Below, one piece after another: positions 49,691 to 59,175 of a DNA stretch of 64,000 bases; positions within the stretch are counted from its first letter, which is position 1, and each line of letters starts with the position of its first letter. The translations under genes were made by a program, and so were the position numbers. This stretch comes from Bacteroidetes oral taxon 274 str. F0058 (GTDB lineage Bacteria; Bacteroidota; Bacteroidia; Bacteroidales; Paludibacteraceae). The notes under the pieces are model-generated. The model was not told the origin of the DNA. It saw nothing but the letters and a program-made list of their open reading frames with translations, and did not search any database. The stretch spans positions 936,515 to 1,000,514 of the forward strand of contig GG774889.1 in NCBI GenBank assembly GCA_000163695.1, in the 5' to 3' direction.

Positions 49691-52600
49691 TTATCGTATT
49701 ACTATCTTCACGTTTTTGGTCTTCTTGCCCGCTTTGATAGCAACGACGTATACTCCAGACGATAGGTTGATGGGTATTTTGCTGAATCCTATCGGCGTCT
49801 TGCCCGTGGCAACTGTGCTGCCTGCGGCATCTAAGATACTCATTATACCTTCGCTTACAGTCATATTGTTGATGACCAGAGTATTGTTGTCCGTCAGATA
49901 GGCGTCGAGGAAATCCACCGACGATTCGTCGTAGATATCTGTCGGAGTCTTGTGGTTTACAAACATAAACCGTTTGTCGATGTCTCCGTTGTTTTCCGAG
50001 GTGAAGGAATATACCGTAGTATCGCGTCCGACGGGGGTTAGCGTCTTGGTCTTTAAGTCGAGCAGTTGCAGGTCGGCATACTTGTCGAGGTTCGATTTTA
50101 CTATCGTCAGTTGGTACTTCTTGTCCTTGTTTGCTTGGAAGCAGAAAGCCTTGTCTATGATAGAGTTACTGCTTTTTACCTGCAATGTGTTGTCTTCTTC
50201 CTGAGCAAATATCGATGCCGACGAAGATGCCAATCCTCCAAGTTTGGTGCCGTCGTAGCCGTTGTCGAAGTTGTCTGTCGCCTCGGGTGTCTCTATCAGC
50301 CACAGTATGTCCGACGAGGTCTCGCCCGTGAGGAATACCTTAATGTAACCTGCCTCTGCCTCCTTGCTGTCGCTGTATGCAGGAGCACGCTGAGGTTTAT
50401 TGTTGTTGGTAACACCCGACTTCGGGTTACCTCCTAATCCATTATAGTATATAACGACGCCTAAATCTTGTTTGTTGTATATTCGTTCGGATTCTAGGAA
50501 TTTCATTAAGAAACCCTGCATAGAGGGTATCCTGTCGATACCCATAATAGGTGCCACATTCTTTGGTACGACTATATAGGCACCTGCGTCGTCGGTGTTT
50601 GTGGTACCTTGCTTATGAGCCCATTCCGAGAAGTTACCCGTATTGTATATATATACGGTCTGCTCTAAACCGGCAGATATCTTCATTTGTTTTATATCGA
50701 TGGCTGCCGTGTACGAGTTGCCGAAGATATTGTAACCCAAGCCGTAGTGTTTCAGCTTCGGGTCGGTGCCTGTGTAGGTCGTAACGGCAGGGGCTTTACG
50801 ACTAAGATCCAGCGCTTTGGTGCCAAAAAACAGCTTACCCTGTATCGAGTAGGTCTCAGGCGTTTTACGTGTTATCTCGTAGCCTTTGAAAGCAGTCAGA
50901 TTGTCGTTGTTGGTGATTTTTTTCCATTTCTGGAAGAATCTCTTGTTGTCGCCGTTGTATTTCTCGTCGTACATACGGATATAAGCCCCGTAGAATGTCG
51001 GGTTTGCCTGTACGCTCTCTACGGGCACTCCGAAATACTGCCAACGGTACGTAGAGGTGAATGTCTGCCCAAATGTGGGGCTACCGGGTATATTGTCTGT
51101 CCATACGTTGGGTGTAGAGGCTTGGTCTGCTTTCGAGTACATCTCTACCGTAGCGTATACGGGTGTGGCAGCAGGCTGTTTCCTTACTATCAGCGTACCG
51201 TTAGGTTTGTCTTTCTCCGAACGTATTACTATCTTGCCTGCCTTCTGCTTAGTCTCGCTGCCGACGATACTTTCCTTTACCGTCAGAGCTTTGCCTGTCG
51301 GTATTATGGTAGCGAAGTTGGTCTCGTTCACCAGCTTGGTGATGGTTCTGTCTTGGTCGAGCACGAGGTTTTTGACAGCGTTCTTTCCGCTGTTGGTAGT
51401 GGTAGCGAATACTACGTCTTCTGTGTTTGTCGGTACACGGGTTTTCGTCCAGTTCGAGTTTGTGCCCCAGTCGGTGCTGTTGCTACCTACCCAGTAGTTA
51501 CACGGGCGTATATCTATCTCTATCTCCCAACGGCACGACGAGGATCCGAACGGTATGACGTAGTACTTCTTTTTGCCTATATCCGCACTGCTTTGGGGGA
51601 AGTCGTTGGTGTGCGTATATTCGATAGCACCCGGAGCGGGCTTTGCTACTTGTACTCCGCCGACGTTGTCGAATATTACGTTATTGTAAAATTTAGATAC
51701 AGGCGGGAATATCTTTGCTATCGAGTCGTGTATGTTGATACCCGGTGTCTCGCAGAACTCGAAACGTCTGGTAACAGTACCTCCTTGAGGTTCTTGCGGG
51801 CAGTTTTTATTTACGAAGTCTGCCGCGTTTATATTGATAGAGAGCGGAGCGTATATGGGCTTATTGTGGCAGTTGCCGTCTTCGTAGCCGCTTATGAACT
51901 TGATGTCTGAGAAGTTTTTACCCGACATCTCTCCCTTACCGCTTATCTTACCTTCTAACTGTACCTTAGGCAGACAGTTGTCTCTGTCTACGAGGTAGAA
52001 GCAGTTTTTGGTGGCTTTCAGCTTGAATTTGAGCTTTGCCAACTCGGTGTTACCTGCTTTGGGCAGGTCGCCTATCTTCCAGCGGAGTATCTTTGCCCCC
52101 GCAGTATCTACCACGCTGAGATGTTTATGCGGGAAGCTGTATGGAGGTTCTTTGTAAGTGGCAAAGTACGAGCCGGGTACGATTTCCGCCGTATAGGGTA
52201 TGGGTATATCCATAGATACGCCCAGTATCTTCTCTTCGCTCGGGTTGGTTATCTTTAGCTCGTACTCTATCTCCTGCCCCGGTAGTACGGGTGAACCGGG
52301 CGTATAGCCAACTCCGCCCGTAGCGGTGATGAAGATATGTCCCTGTACGTCGGGTACATAGGCGTCTACCGACATAGCTATACACGATATCACGTATGTA
52401 TCCTGTTGGCTGCCGTATCTGAACTTTGTGGATGTTTGATTGTTGGTAATTATAGCGTTGCCGGAGTTATTTATCCTAAACATTGCTATATCTATACCGG
52501 TATTGTTTAGTATCTGGGGGTTACGCGGATTGGAAGCCGGTATGGAGCCATTGAAGAAGTTGTTTACTGTATTACCGCTGTGTATAAGATTTTCCCAACC

Positions 52601-53455
52601 ACCGCCATGTTTTTGTATTTGGAAGTAGTCTCTATCTATGTCTACATCGCCTTCGCCCGCTATGATACCGAGCTTCATATCTATATGCCCGTTCTTTGCG
52701 GTACGGAAGCCAGATACTGGCAGTTCATAAGCTGCTTTCGAGGGTCCATTTATGTAAGCGTATCCGTCGAAGATGGTTATATCGCGCCATTTCATTTTGG
52801 AGTTTTCGTATACCACTATTAGCCCCCAGCCGCCAAAGTATCCCGTACTACCTCCTTTTCCTTGATTTAGAGCCATATCTGCCACGAAGTACTCGCCTGC
52901 ACCTTTTTGGCGTACATACTCTGTAACATCGGCATAGCCGGTGTATATTAAGTCTTGGCTATTGGTGGGGAAATATATATTAGAATTCTGAGCCGTTACG
53001 TCGCGATAGGTGTCGCTGCTGTGTTTGAAACGTACTTTAAGTTTGTCCAAATGTTTACCGTTTACAGTGAACTGATTGTCGCTATGCGATGAGTTATGAG
53101 CTCTGCCCATCCAGTAGAGCCCTGCATAGACTACATTGGTACAAGCGGGGTCGATGGCTCCGTAACCTTCGTTACCCGTAGGGTATACGAGGGTTGCCGA
53201 CGAAGAGTTCAGCGTAGAGTGGTCTCCGTCTTTATCTACATAAACCATATATTGCGAGTTGTTCCCGTTGGGAGAATAATTTAGCAGAGTCATGTTCGTA
53301 TTTCCTATCATCTGGAAGTCGCCTCTGAGCGAGATGATTGGCTTATTGTCCAAATATGGCGATTTTCTCGGCTTGAACGGTCTCATTACCTGGGCAGATA
53401 CCGAACCCGAAATCAGGCATATAAGGAGAACTAAGAGTGTAAATTTTCTATTCAT
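49691..53455 (-). CDS. Large T9SS-secreted surface protein
   Basis: A 1254-residue exported protein with signal peptide (MNRKFTLLVLLICLISGSVSAQ). Residues about 20-400 form an adhesin-like beta-rich region (NVVYAGLYWMGRAH, FFGGWGLIVVYE-like). About 405-500 resembles a DUF11/CARDB-type repeat (PGQEIEYELKITNPSEEKILG). Residues 653-1254 match, segment by segment, the last 607 residues of the DUF285 protein at 7660-12171 (for example KYNGDNKRFFQKW and RIPSMQGF), ending in a T9SS type A sorting domain (SGVYVVAIKAGKKTKNVKI-type). It is probable PorU/PorV cargo. ATG 53464 is an alternative start. Confidence 0.88.
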   Translation of the reverse strand: MNRKFTLLVLLICLISGSVSAQVMRPFKPRKSPYLDNKPIISLRGDFQMIGNTNMTLLNYSPNGNNSQYMVYVDKDGDHSTLNSSSATLVYPTGNEGYGAIDPACTNVVYAGLYWMGRAHNSSHSDNQFTVNGKHLDKLKVRFKHSSDTYRDVTAQNSNIYFPTNSQDLIYTGYADVTEYVRQKGAGEYFVADMALNQGKGGSTGYFGGWGLIVVYENSKMKWRDITIFDGYAYINGPSKAAYELPVSGFRTAKNGHIDMKLGIIAGEGDVDIDRDYFQIQKHGGGWENLIHSGNTVNNFFNGSIPASNPRNPQILNNTGIDIAMFRINNSGNAIITNNQTSTKFRYGSQQDTYVISCIAMSVDAYVPDVQGHIFITATGGVGYTPGSPVLPGQEIEYELKITNPSEEKILGVSMDIPIPYTAEIVPGSYFATYKEPPYSFPHKHLSVVDTAGAKILRWKIGDLPKAGNTELAKLKFKLKATKNCFYLVDRDNCLPKVQLEGKISGKGEMSGKNFSDIKFISGYEDGNCHNKPIYAPLSININAADFVNKNCPQEPQGGTVTRRFEFCETPGINIHDSIAKIFPPVSKFYNNVIFDNVGGVQVAKPAPGAIEYTHTNDFPQSSADIGKKKYYVIPFGSSSCRWEIEIDIRPCNYWVGSNSTDWGTNSNWTKTRVPTNTEDVVFATTTNSGKNAVKNLVLDQDRTITKLVNETNFATIIPTGKALTVKESIVGSETKQKAGKIVIRSEKDKPNGTLIVRKQPAATPVYATVEMYSKADQASTPNVWTDNIPGSPTFGQTFTSTYRWQYFGVPVESVQANPTFYGAYIRMYDEKYNGDNKRFFQKWKKITNNDNLTAFKGYEITRKTPETYSIQGKLFFGTKALDLSRKAPAVTTYTGTDPKLKHYGLGYNIFGNSYTAAIDIKQMKISAGLEQTVYIYNTGNFSEWAHKQGTTNTDDAGAYIVVPKNVAPIMGIDRIPSMQGFLMKFLESERIYNKQDLGVVIYYNGLGGNPKSGVTNNNKPQRAPAYSDSKEAEAGYIKVFLTGETSSDILWLIETPEATDNFDNGYDGTKLGGLASSSASIFAQEEDNTLQVKSSNSIIDKAFCFQANKDKKYQLTIVKSNLDKYADLQLLDLKTKTLTPVGRDTTVYSFTSENNGDIDKRFMFVNHKTPTDIYDESSVDFLDAYLTDNNTLVINNMTVSEGIMSILDAAGSTVATGKTPIGFSKIPINLSSGVYVVAIKAGKKTKNVKIVIR

Positions 53456-53509
53456 ACCTTTCAAAAAATTATTTTGATTAATACTAAAATTATATTTCTA
53501 TATTGAATT

Positions 53510-53543
53510 GCAAAGATAATAAATATTTTTTCGATACACCAAA
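53510..53543 (-). promoter_or_regulatory. Promoter of the second T9SS surface-protein gene
   Basis: On the minus strand TTTG (plus 53540-53543), a 21-base spacer and TATCTTTGC (plus 53510-53518) match the phylum consensus. Confidence 0.8.
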
Positions 53544-53865
53544 CATTATTTAACTTTTTTTGTCAGCCGATTAAATTTAATTTATGTCATCGGGCGGCTT
53601 CGGGGGGTGGCTCTGAGTGTTGTGCTTGTATAATATATTGTAGATTAATATTTTATAGGGTGTTTTTGCTATTCTGTGAGGCTTTGGGGTTGTGTCTGCA
53701 CAGTATGGTGGGGTGTGGGTGTGATAAGTATCGGTCTTTGGTAGCGGGCTAAGTATGATGTTTTTAGTCGGTGGTAGCAGAGCGGCATACGAAAAATGTT
53801 CGAGACGGTAACGGTCGTGGATATTGAATTCGTAAAAAAGAGTGCCGTTTTTCGAAAAAATAGAT

Positions 53866-53873
53866 TAATTTTG
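53866..53873 (+). promoter_or_regulatory. -7 box of the trmH-like/porU operon
   Basis: TAATTTTG, 21 bases before the ATG at 53895. No clear -33 box. Confidence 0.5.
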
Positions 53874-53894
53874 TAGTCCGTAAATCGTACAGCG

Positions 53895-54443
53895 ATGAAC
53901 AGGAAACTGAATACCGAAGAGATACGGCGTGTGTCTGTGGACGAGTATCGCCGTATGGCAAAGATACCGCTCGTATTGATACTCGATAATGTGCGTAGTA
54001 TGCACAATATCGGAGCAGTTCTCCGTACGGCAGACGCTTTCTGTATAGAGAAGGTAGTGCTGTGCGGCATCACGGCTACCCCTCCAAACAACGAGATACA
54101 TAAGTCGGCTCTGGGAGCCGAGTTCTCGGTTCGCTGGGAGTATAGCCCTGAGGCTCAGATACCTGTCCGTACGCTCCGAGATGAGGGTTACCGTGTCTTG
54201 GCAGTGGAGCAGACACAGGACAGCATGCCGCTCGACAGCCTGCATATAGAGGGTGCAGCCAAGTATGCCCTCGTGTTCGGCAACGAGGTGTCAGGAGTAG
54301 AGCAGGCGACGATAGACCTGTGCGACGGCAGCGTGGAGATACCGCAGTACGGTACCAAACACTCGCTAAACGTAAGTGTGGCGTGCGGCATTGTGGTTTG
54401 GACATTTTTCGAAAAGCTCAGAAATAAACGTGAAACTATATAA
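53895..54443 (+). CDS. SpoU/TrmH-family RNA 2'-O-methyltransferase
   Basis: A 182-residue SPOUT methyltransferase. All three knot motifs are present: NIGAVLRTADAF (motif 1), ALVFGNEVSGV (motif 2) and EIPQYGTKHSLNVSVACGI (motif 3). It is the short form without an N-terminal RNA-binding domain, so tRNA (TrmH) is more likely than rRNA as target, but this is uncertain. It is the first gene of a plus-strand group running into porU; a TrmH-type gene also lies near porU in Porphyromonas gingivalis as far as I recall. Confidence 0.9.
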   Translation: MNRKLNTEEIRRVSVDEYRRMAKIPLVLILDNVRSMHNIGAVLRTADAFCIEKVVLCGITATPPNNEIHKSALGAEFSVRWEYSPEAQIPVRTLRDEGYRVLAVEQTQDSMPLDSLHIEGAAKYALVFGNEVSGVEQATIDLCDGSVEIPQYGTKHSLNVSVACGIVVWTFFEKLRNKRETI

Positions 54444-54465
54444 ATTGCTATATTATATAATATCT

Positions 54466-54945
54466 ATGGTTAATTGTTGTAAAATGTTTTCTAATGTAGT
54501 GAAGAGGCTGATTATCATAGCGATGTTTTTGGTGCCGACAATATCTGTCTTGGCACAGAAACCTACCATTATCGACAATCTGCGTAAGCCCGATGCCTCG
54601 ACGGGGGCTACCGTCTCTATTCATCAAGAGATAATCATTACCGATATTGTCGGCAAAAAGATTGAGGGCTACGAACCTGTGTCAACGATGTCGAAGGGTT
54701 GGAGCGTACAGGTCTTTTCGGACAATTCGCAGGCAGCCAAAGACGAGGCATTCAAGATAGAAAACAAGATAAAGGAGCGTATGCCTTACGAGTACGTTCG
54801 TTCCGAGCGACACACACCGTTCTGGAAAGTAAGGGTGGGGCAGTTCGACACGGCAGAAGAGGCACAAGAGCTCAAAGAGCTGCTCATCAGGGAGTTCCCC
54901 GAGCTCAAAGGGGGGATTTATGTGGTTAAGTTCAATAACAATTGA
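54466..54945 (+). CDS. SPOR-domain exported protein
   Basis: A 159-residue protein with an N-terminal signal peptide (hydrophobic RLIIIAMFLVPTISVLAQ) and a C-terminal SPOR domain (KGWSVQVFSDNSQAAKDEAF, then PFWKVRVGQFDTAEEAQELKEL). SPOR domains bind denuded glycan strands in peptidoglycan, often at division sites. The start may be ATG 54466 or 54484. It lies between the methyltransferase and FAA-hydrolase genes, upstream of porU. The role at this locus is unknown. Confidence 0.85.
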   Translation: MVNCCKMFSNVVKRLIIIAMFLVPTISVLAQKPTIIDNLRKPDASTGATVSIHQEIIITDIVGKKIEGYEPVSTMSKGWSVQVFSDNSQAAKDEAFKIENKIKERMPYEYVRSERHTPFWKVRVGQFDTAEEAQELKELLIREFPELKGGIYVVKFNNN

Positions 54946-54982
54946 ATTGAAAATGACGTAAGTATTCGATACTGTTACCCGT

Positions 54983-55594
54983 ATGAAGATAATCTGCATA
55001 GGCTGGAACTACGATGACCACAACCGAGAGATGAGTCGCGACGGGCGTCCCGAGGCACCGATATTTTTCCTGAAACCCGATACTGCTCTGTTGCGGGATA
55101 ATAAGCCGTTTTTTCTGCCCGACTTCTCGGAGCGGGTAGAGTACGAGTGCGAGCTGGTATACCGTATCGACCGTATAGGGAAAAATATTGCAGAGCGTTT
55201 TGCTCATCGTTACTACTCGCAAGTAGCTCTGGGCATTGATTTTACGGCTCGCGATTTGCAGGCTGAGTGCCGTCGTAGCGGGTCGCCGTGGGCGATAGCC
55301 AAAGCCTTCGACAACTCTGCCGTCATCAGCGAGTTTGTCGATTTGCAGGCTGTCGGCGGACAACACATCGGTTTTTCGCTCTACAAAAACGGCAGTCAGG
55401 TACAGAGTGCTTCCACCGATGATATGATTTTCACGATAGATAAGATAATAGCATACGTCAGCCGATATATGACTCTGAAAATAGGCGACCTGATATATAC
55501 GGGGACCCCCTCGGGCGTGGGTACGGTAGCTATCGGCGACAACCTACGGGGGCTGATAGGCGACAAAGAGATGTTCGACTTTTTTGTGAGATAA
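54983..55594 (+). CDS. Fumarylacetoacetate hydrolase-family protein
   Basis: A 203-residue FAH-domain enzyme of the YcgM/FAHD1 type. The metal-binding Glu pair is in EYECELVYRI, and GIDFTARDLQ and YTGTPSGVGTVAIGD are family hallmarks. Relatives hydrolyse acylpyruvates or decarboxylate oxaloacetate. It directly precedes porU (35-base gap), an arrangement also found in Porphyromonas gingivalis (the gene before porU PG0026), from memory. A link to T9SS function is not known. Confidence 0.88.
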   Translation: MKIICIGWNYDDHNREMSRDGRPEAPIFFLKPDTALLRDNKPFFLPDFSERVEYECELVYRIDRIGKNIAERFAHRYYSQVALGIDFTARDLQAECRRSGSPWAIAKAFDNSAVISEFVDLQAVGGQHIGFSLYKNGSQVQSASTDDMIFTIDKIIAYVSRYMTLKIGDLIYTGTPSGVGTVAIGDNLRGLIGDKEMFDFFVR

Positions 55595-55629
55595 AAATTG
55601 GCAGAATTACAAAGATATAACACAATGAT

Positions 55630-58600
55630 ATGAAAATAAGATATTTACTACTATTCATAATATTATCTACACTGTGTGCTGCACAGACCAACGACGGCTC
55701 TCGGTATGCATCTTCGTCGGTGCTCGCCACCGGGCAATGGACAAAAATATCTGTCGACAGGAGCGGCATATACCGACTCGACTACGGCGACATCAAAGCT
55801 ATGGGCATCGCCCCCGAGAATGTACGTATATACGGCTATGGCGGGGCTTTGCTCAGCGAAGACTTTACGGCAAAATATATCGACGACCTGCCACAGGTGC
55901 CTATCTATATACACAAAGGCAGCGACGGTGTCTTCGGCGAGGGCGATTATATCCTCTTCTACGGACAGGCTAATATCTCGTGGCGGTACGATGCCCGAAA
56001 AGGGACATTTTCGCACGTCCGCAATCATTACTCCGACAGAGGCTATTACTTCGTTACCGCAGGCGAGGGCGAGGCTAAGCAGATACCCCGACAGGCAGCA
56101 GAGACGTCAAGTGCCGTTGGTAACCTCACCTCTTTTACCGACTATCTGCTGCACGAGCAAGATTTGCTCAATCTGGCAGATGGCGGCAGGGAGTTCTACG
56201 GCGAGGAGTTCGGTATGCAGCGTAACAGCTACGATTTTCAGTTCGTGGTACCGAATACGGAGAGTGCTGAGGCAAAAATGTTTGTGGATATAGCAAGTAA
56301 AGCCCTAAATCCCAACTCGATGACTATTAGCCTGAATGGTAATAGTCTGAAAACCATTGCTCTGGGTAGTCTCTACGGCAGTTCGTATCAGGTGGCGGTA
56401 GCAACAGCCGATACGATTACCTTCACCCCGAGTGCCACAGATAAGTTCGATATTAGATTTGCCCGTAATAGCCCGTTAGATCAGGCTTACCTTAACTATT
56501 TCGAGATAAACTTCAGACGAAAACTGATAATAGACGGCAACGAGTTTTATTTTCGCAATGTAGACCACATAGGAGAGAACGGTGTGTACGATTTTGTGCT
56601 TGCCAATGCTTCTTCATCTACGGAGATATGGGAGATAACCGACATAACCGATATAACGAGCGTTCCCGTGCGGCTGTCGGGCGATAAGATTACTTGGGCG
56701 GCAAATACCGACAAAGTTCGTCAGTACGTGGCTGTAAATACGCAAGGTACATTTGCCAAGCCTACTGTGGTGGGCAATGTCGCCAATCAGAACCTGCACG
56801 CTCAGCCGCAAGCCGATATGCTGATTATAGCTAATGCCGACTTCGTGGCGGAGGCAAACCGTTTAGCCGACTACCACAGACAAAAGCGAGGAATCACCGT
56901 CAATGTGGTCGACGAAGGCAGCGTATTCAACGAGTTCTCGAGCGGTACGCCCGACGCCTCGGCATATCGCAGATACGCCAAGATGTTCTACGACAGGGGC
57001 AAGACCGTCGGTAATGCTCCGCAATGGTTTCTACTCTTTGGCGACGGTCTGTACGACAACCGCGGCTTGACGGGGAAAGGTCAAAACTTCCGACGATTGC
57101 TTACGTATCAGGCTGTGAACTCTCTGAACAAGATAAATGCTTATACCTCCGACGATTATTTTGCCTACTTGGACGATGATGACAAAGCAATGGAGCCCGC
57201 CTCGCAGATGGATATTGCTATCGGTCGTATACCCGTCTATGACATCGAACAAGCGAAGACAGCAGTCGATAAGACCATATCGTACATCGACAACAATCTA
57301 CGAGGCGAATGGAAAAACCGTATGCTCTTCATAGCAGACGACGGCGACAACAATATGCATATGAGAGACTGCGACGGAGTAACCGTCGTTACTCAGGCTC
57401 AGAACCCCGATATAATGATAAAAAAACTGTATCTGGACGCTTACAAACAAGAGACGTCGGCTTCGACCGAAAGCTACCCGATGGCAAACAATATATTGGA
57501 CAACTACATAAAGCAGGGAGTGCTGATGATAAACTATATGGGGCACGGGTCGGCTATCGGCTGGGCTAACGAAAAGTTGCTGACCACGGCAAAAATAAAG
57601 TCGATGATAAACGACAAATACCCTATATTTGTTACTGCCACTTGCGACTTCTCGGCGTTCGACCAGTTTACGGAATCGGGCGGCGAGCAACTTATCTGGA
57701 ACAAAACGGGAGGCACTATGGCTCTGATAACCACCACACGTACCGTATACGCAAGCGGTAATGCCGAGCTCAACAGACATCTGTCTACCAACCTATTCCT
57801 GAAAGACACCAAAGACGCTCCGCTGACGATAGGCGAGATATTGCGTCGTGCCAAAAACCAACAGACAGGTTCGGACAACAAATTTGCTTTCACCCTGCTT
57901 GGCGACCCTTCGCTGCGGCTGCTCTACCCGTACGAAGCAAAAGTGGTTACAGACAGTATCAACCACAAGTCCGTAAAAGACTCGCAAGAGACGATGTCGG
58001 CATTGAGCGAAGTATCCATATCGGGACACATAGAGACCATATACGGCAACAAGATAAATGGCTATAACGGAGTGCTCAACGTGAGTGTTTTCGACAAATT
58101 GGAGAAGGTGAAGACACTTGCCAACGACAAGGGCAGTACGCCGTTCGAGTACCAAGACCGTCCGAATATGATTTTCAGAGGGACGGCGGCGGTCGAAGAT
58201 GGTAAGTGGAGCTTTAAGTTCCTTGTACCTAAGGATATAAAGTACAATTTCGGTACGGGCAGAATAGTTTATTATGCCTCCGAGAACGATTTGGGAATGG
58301 AGGCAAACGGCAGTTTCGAGAATTTCGTCGTCGGAGGCGAAAATCCCAACCCGCAGGCAGATAGCGAGGGACCGCAGGTGAGTCTTTTTATGAACTCGCA
58401 TAGTTTCAGAGAGGGACAGAAGGTAAATCGTTCACCTCTGTTTATAGCCGACCTGTACGACGAGAGCGGTATAAATACGTCGGGTAACGGTATCGGACAC
58501 GATATAGTACTCAAACACCGTCGCGACGACAAAAACGAGGTGATACTCAACGACTATTACGTGTCGAATCTCGGCGATTACAAGTCGGGCAGGGTAGAGT

Positions 58601-59010
58601 ATCAACTCAATAATCTGGAAAAAGGCAGATATACCTTGTGGTTCAGAGTGTGGGACTTACAAAACAACCCTACTGTCAAAGAGATATCTTTCGAAGTGTC
58701 AGACGATGTTGCCATAAATGCCGATGTAATGGCATATCCCAACCCTGCAACCGATTTTGTAAAGTTTGTTGTAGAGCACGACCGCCCGTATAAGGGGCTT
58801 GATATCAAGATAAGGGTATTCGACATTGTCGGACGCCTTGTATGGCAGTCGCCCAAGACAAAAGCCGCTACAAGCAATCGAACGGAGATAGAATGGAACT
58901 TTGCCTCGGAGGGAATGAGTGTGCAGAAGGGTATATACCTGGTACAGCTCGAAATATCCGTTGCAGGCGAACCGAGCGTTTGTAAACCGATAAAATTAAT
59001 TATAAATTGA
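55630..59010 (+). CDS. porU: Type IX secretion system sortase PorU
   Basis: A 1126-residue C25-family (gingipain-like) cysteine protease that removes the C-terminal sorting domain of T9SS cargo at the cell surface and joins the cargo to anionic LPS. A signal peptide (MKIRYLLLFIILSTLCAAQ) is followed by a beta-rich N-terminal region, then the peptidase with His in NYMGHGSAIGW (about residue 638) and Cys in VTATCDFSAFD (about 672). The C-terminal domain (YPNPATDFVKFVVE, GIYLVQLEIS) is itself T9SS type A, as in known PorU. porV follows immediately. Confidence 0.95.
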   Translation: MKIRYLLLFIILSTLCAAQTNDGSRYASSSVLATGQWTKISVDRSGIYRLDYGDIKAMGIAPENVRIYGYGGALLSEDFTAKYIDDLPQVPIYIHKGSDGVFGEGDYILFYGQANISWRYDARKGTFSHVRNHYSDRGYYFVTAGEGEAKQIPRQAAETSSAVGNLTSFTDYLLHEQDLLNLADGGREFYGEEFGMQRNSYDFQFVVPNTESAEAKMFVDIASKALNPNSMTISLNGNSLKTIALGSLYGSSYQVAVATADTITFTPSATDKFDIRFARNSPLDQAYLNYFEINFRRKLIIDGNEFYFRNVDHIGENGVYDFVLANASSSTEIWEITDITDITSVPVRLSGDKITWAANTDKVRQYVAVNTQGTFAKPTVVGNVANQNLHAQPQADMLIIANADFVAEANRLADYHRQKRGITVNVVDEGSVFNEFSSGTPDASAYRRYAKMFYDRGKTVGNAPQWFLLFGDGLYDNRGLTGKGQNFRRLLTYQAVNSLNKINAYTSDDYFAYLDDDDKAMEPASQMDIAIGRIPVYDIEQAKTAVDKTISYIDNNLRGEWKNRMLFIADDGDNNMHMRDCDGVTVVTQAQNPDIMIKKLYLDAYKQETSASTESYPMANNILDNYIKQGVLMINYMGHGSAIGWANEKLLTTAKIKSMINDKYPIFVTATCDFSAFDQFTESGGEQLIWNKTGGTMALITTTRTVYASGNAELNRHLSTNLFLKDTKDAPLTIGEILRRAKNQQTGSDNKFAFTLLGDPSLRLLYPYEAKVVTDSINHKSVKDSQETMSALSEVSISGHIETIYGNKINGYNGVLNVSVFDKLEKVKTLANDKGSTPFEYQDRPNMIFRGTAAVEDGKWSFKFLVPKDIKYNFGTGRIVYYASENDLGMEANGSFENFVVGGENPNPQADSEGPQVSLFMNSHSFREGQKVNRSPLFIADLYDESGINTSGNGIGHDIVLKHRRDDKNEVILNDYYVSNLGDYKSGRVEYQLNNLEKGRYTLWFRVWDLQNNPTVKEISFEVSDDVAINADVMAYPNPATDFVKFVVEHDRPYKGLDIKIRVFDIVGRLVWQSPKTKAATSNRTEIEWNFASEGMSVQKGIYLVQLEISVAGEPSVCKPIKLIIN

Positions 59011-59064
59011 GACAATCTATGCAATAAAATATATTTTTTTGCGTTATCATTGAAATAAAAAGAC

Positions 59065-59073
59065 TAACTTTGC
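59065..59073 (+). promoter_or_regulatory. -7 box of porV
   Basis: TAACTTTGC, about 100 bases before the ATG. A TTTG at 59038-59041 is 23 bases upstream, slightly too far. It suggests porV can be transcribed independently of porU. Confidence 0.55.
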
Positions 59074-59175
59074 CATTGCTTTGTACAGCAGAGGAGATTG
59101 GTTGGCGAGGCGACGAAATATCATTTAAATACAAAAATAAAAACATAGTAAAAAAAATAAAAAACACGTAAAAGT

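Larger units (their letters stand above)
53456..53894. other. Intergenic region between divergent surface-protein and trmH-like genes
   Basis: No gene is supported in these 439 bases. It contains the promoter of the surface-protein gene (53510-53543) and a -7 box for the methyltransferase gene (53866-53873). The middle, about 53580-53830, is GT-rich on the plus strand without clear structure. Confidence 0.55.

Noticed and set aside
50687..51910. A 407-codon plus-strand frame opposite the second T9SS protein gene
   Set aside because: Composition is Tyr/Val/Arg-rich without domains; it mirrors the true minus-strand gene, which has a promoter, signal peptide and sorting domain.
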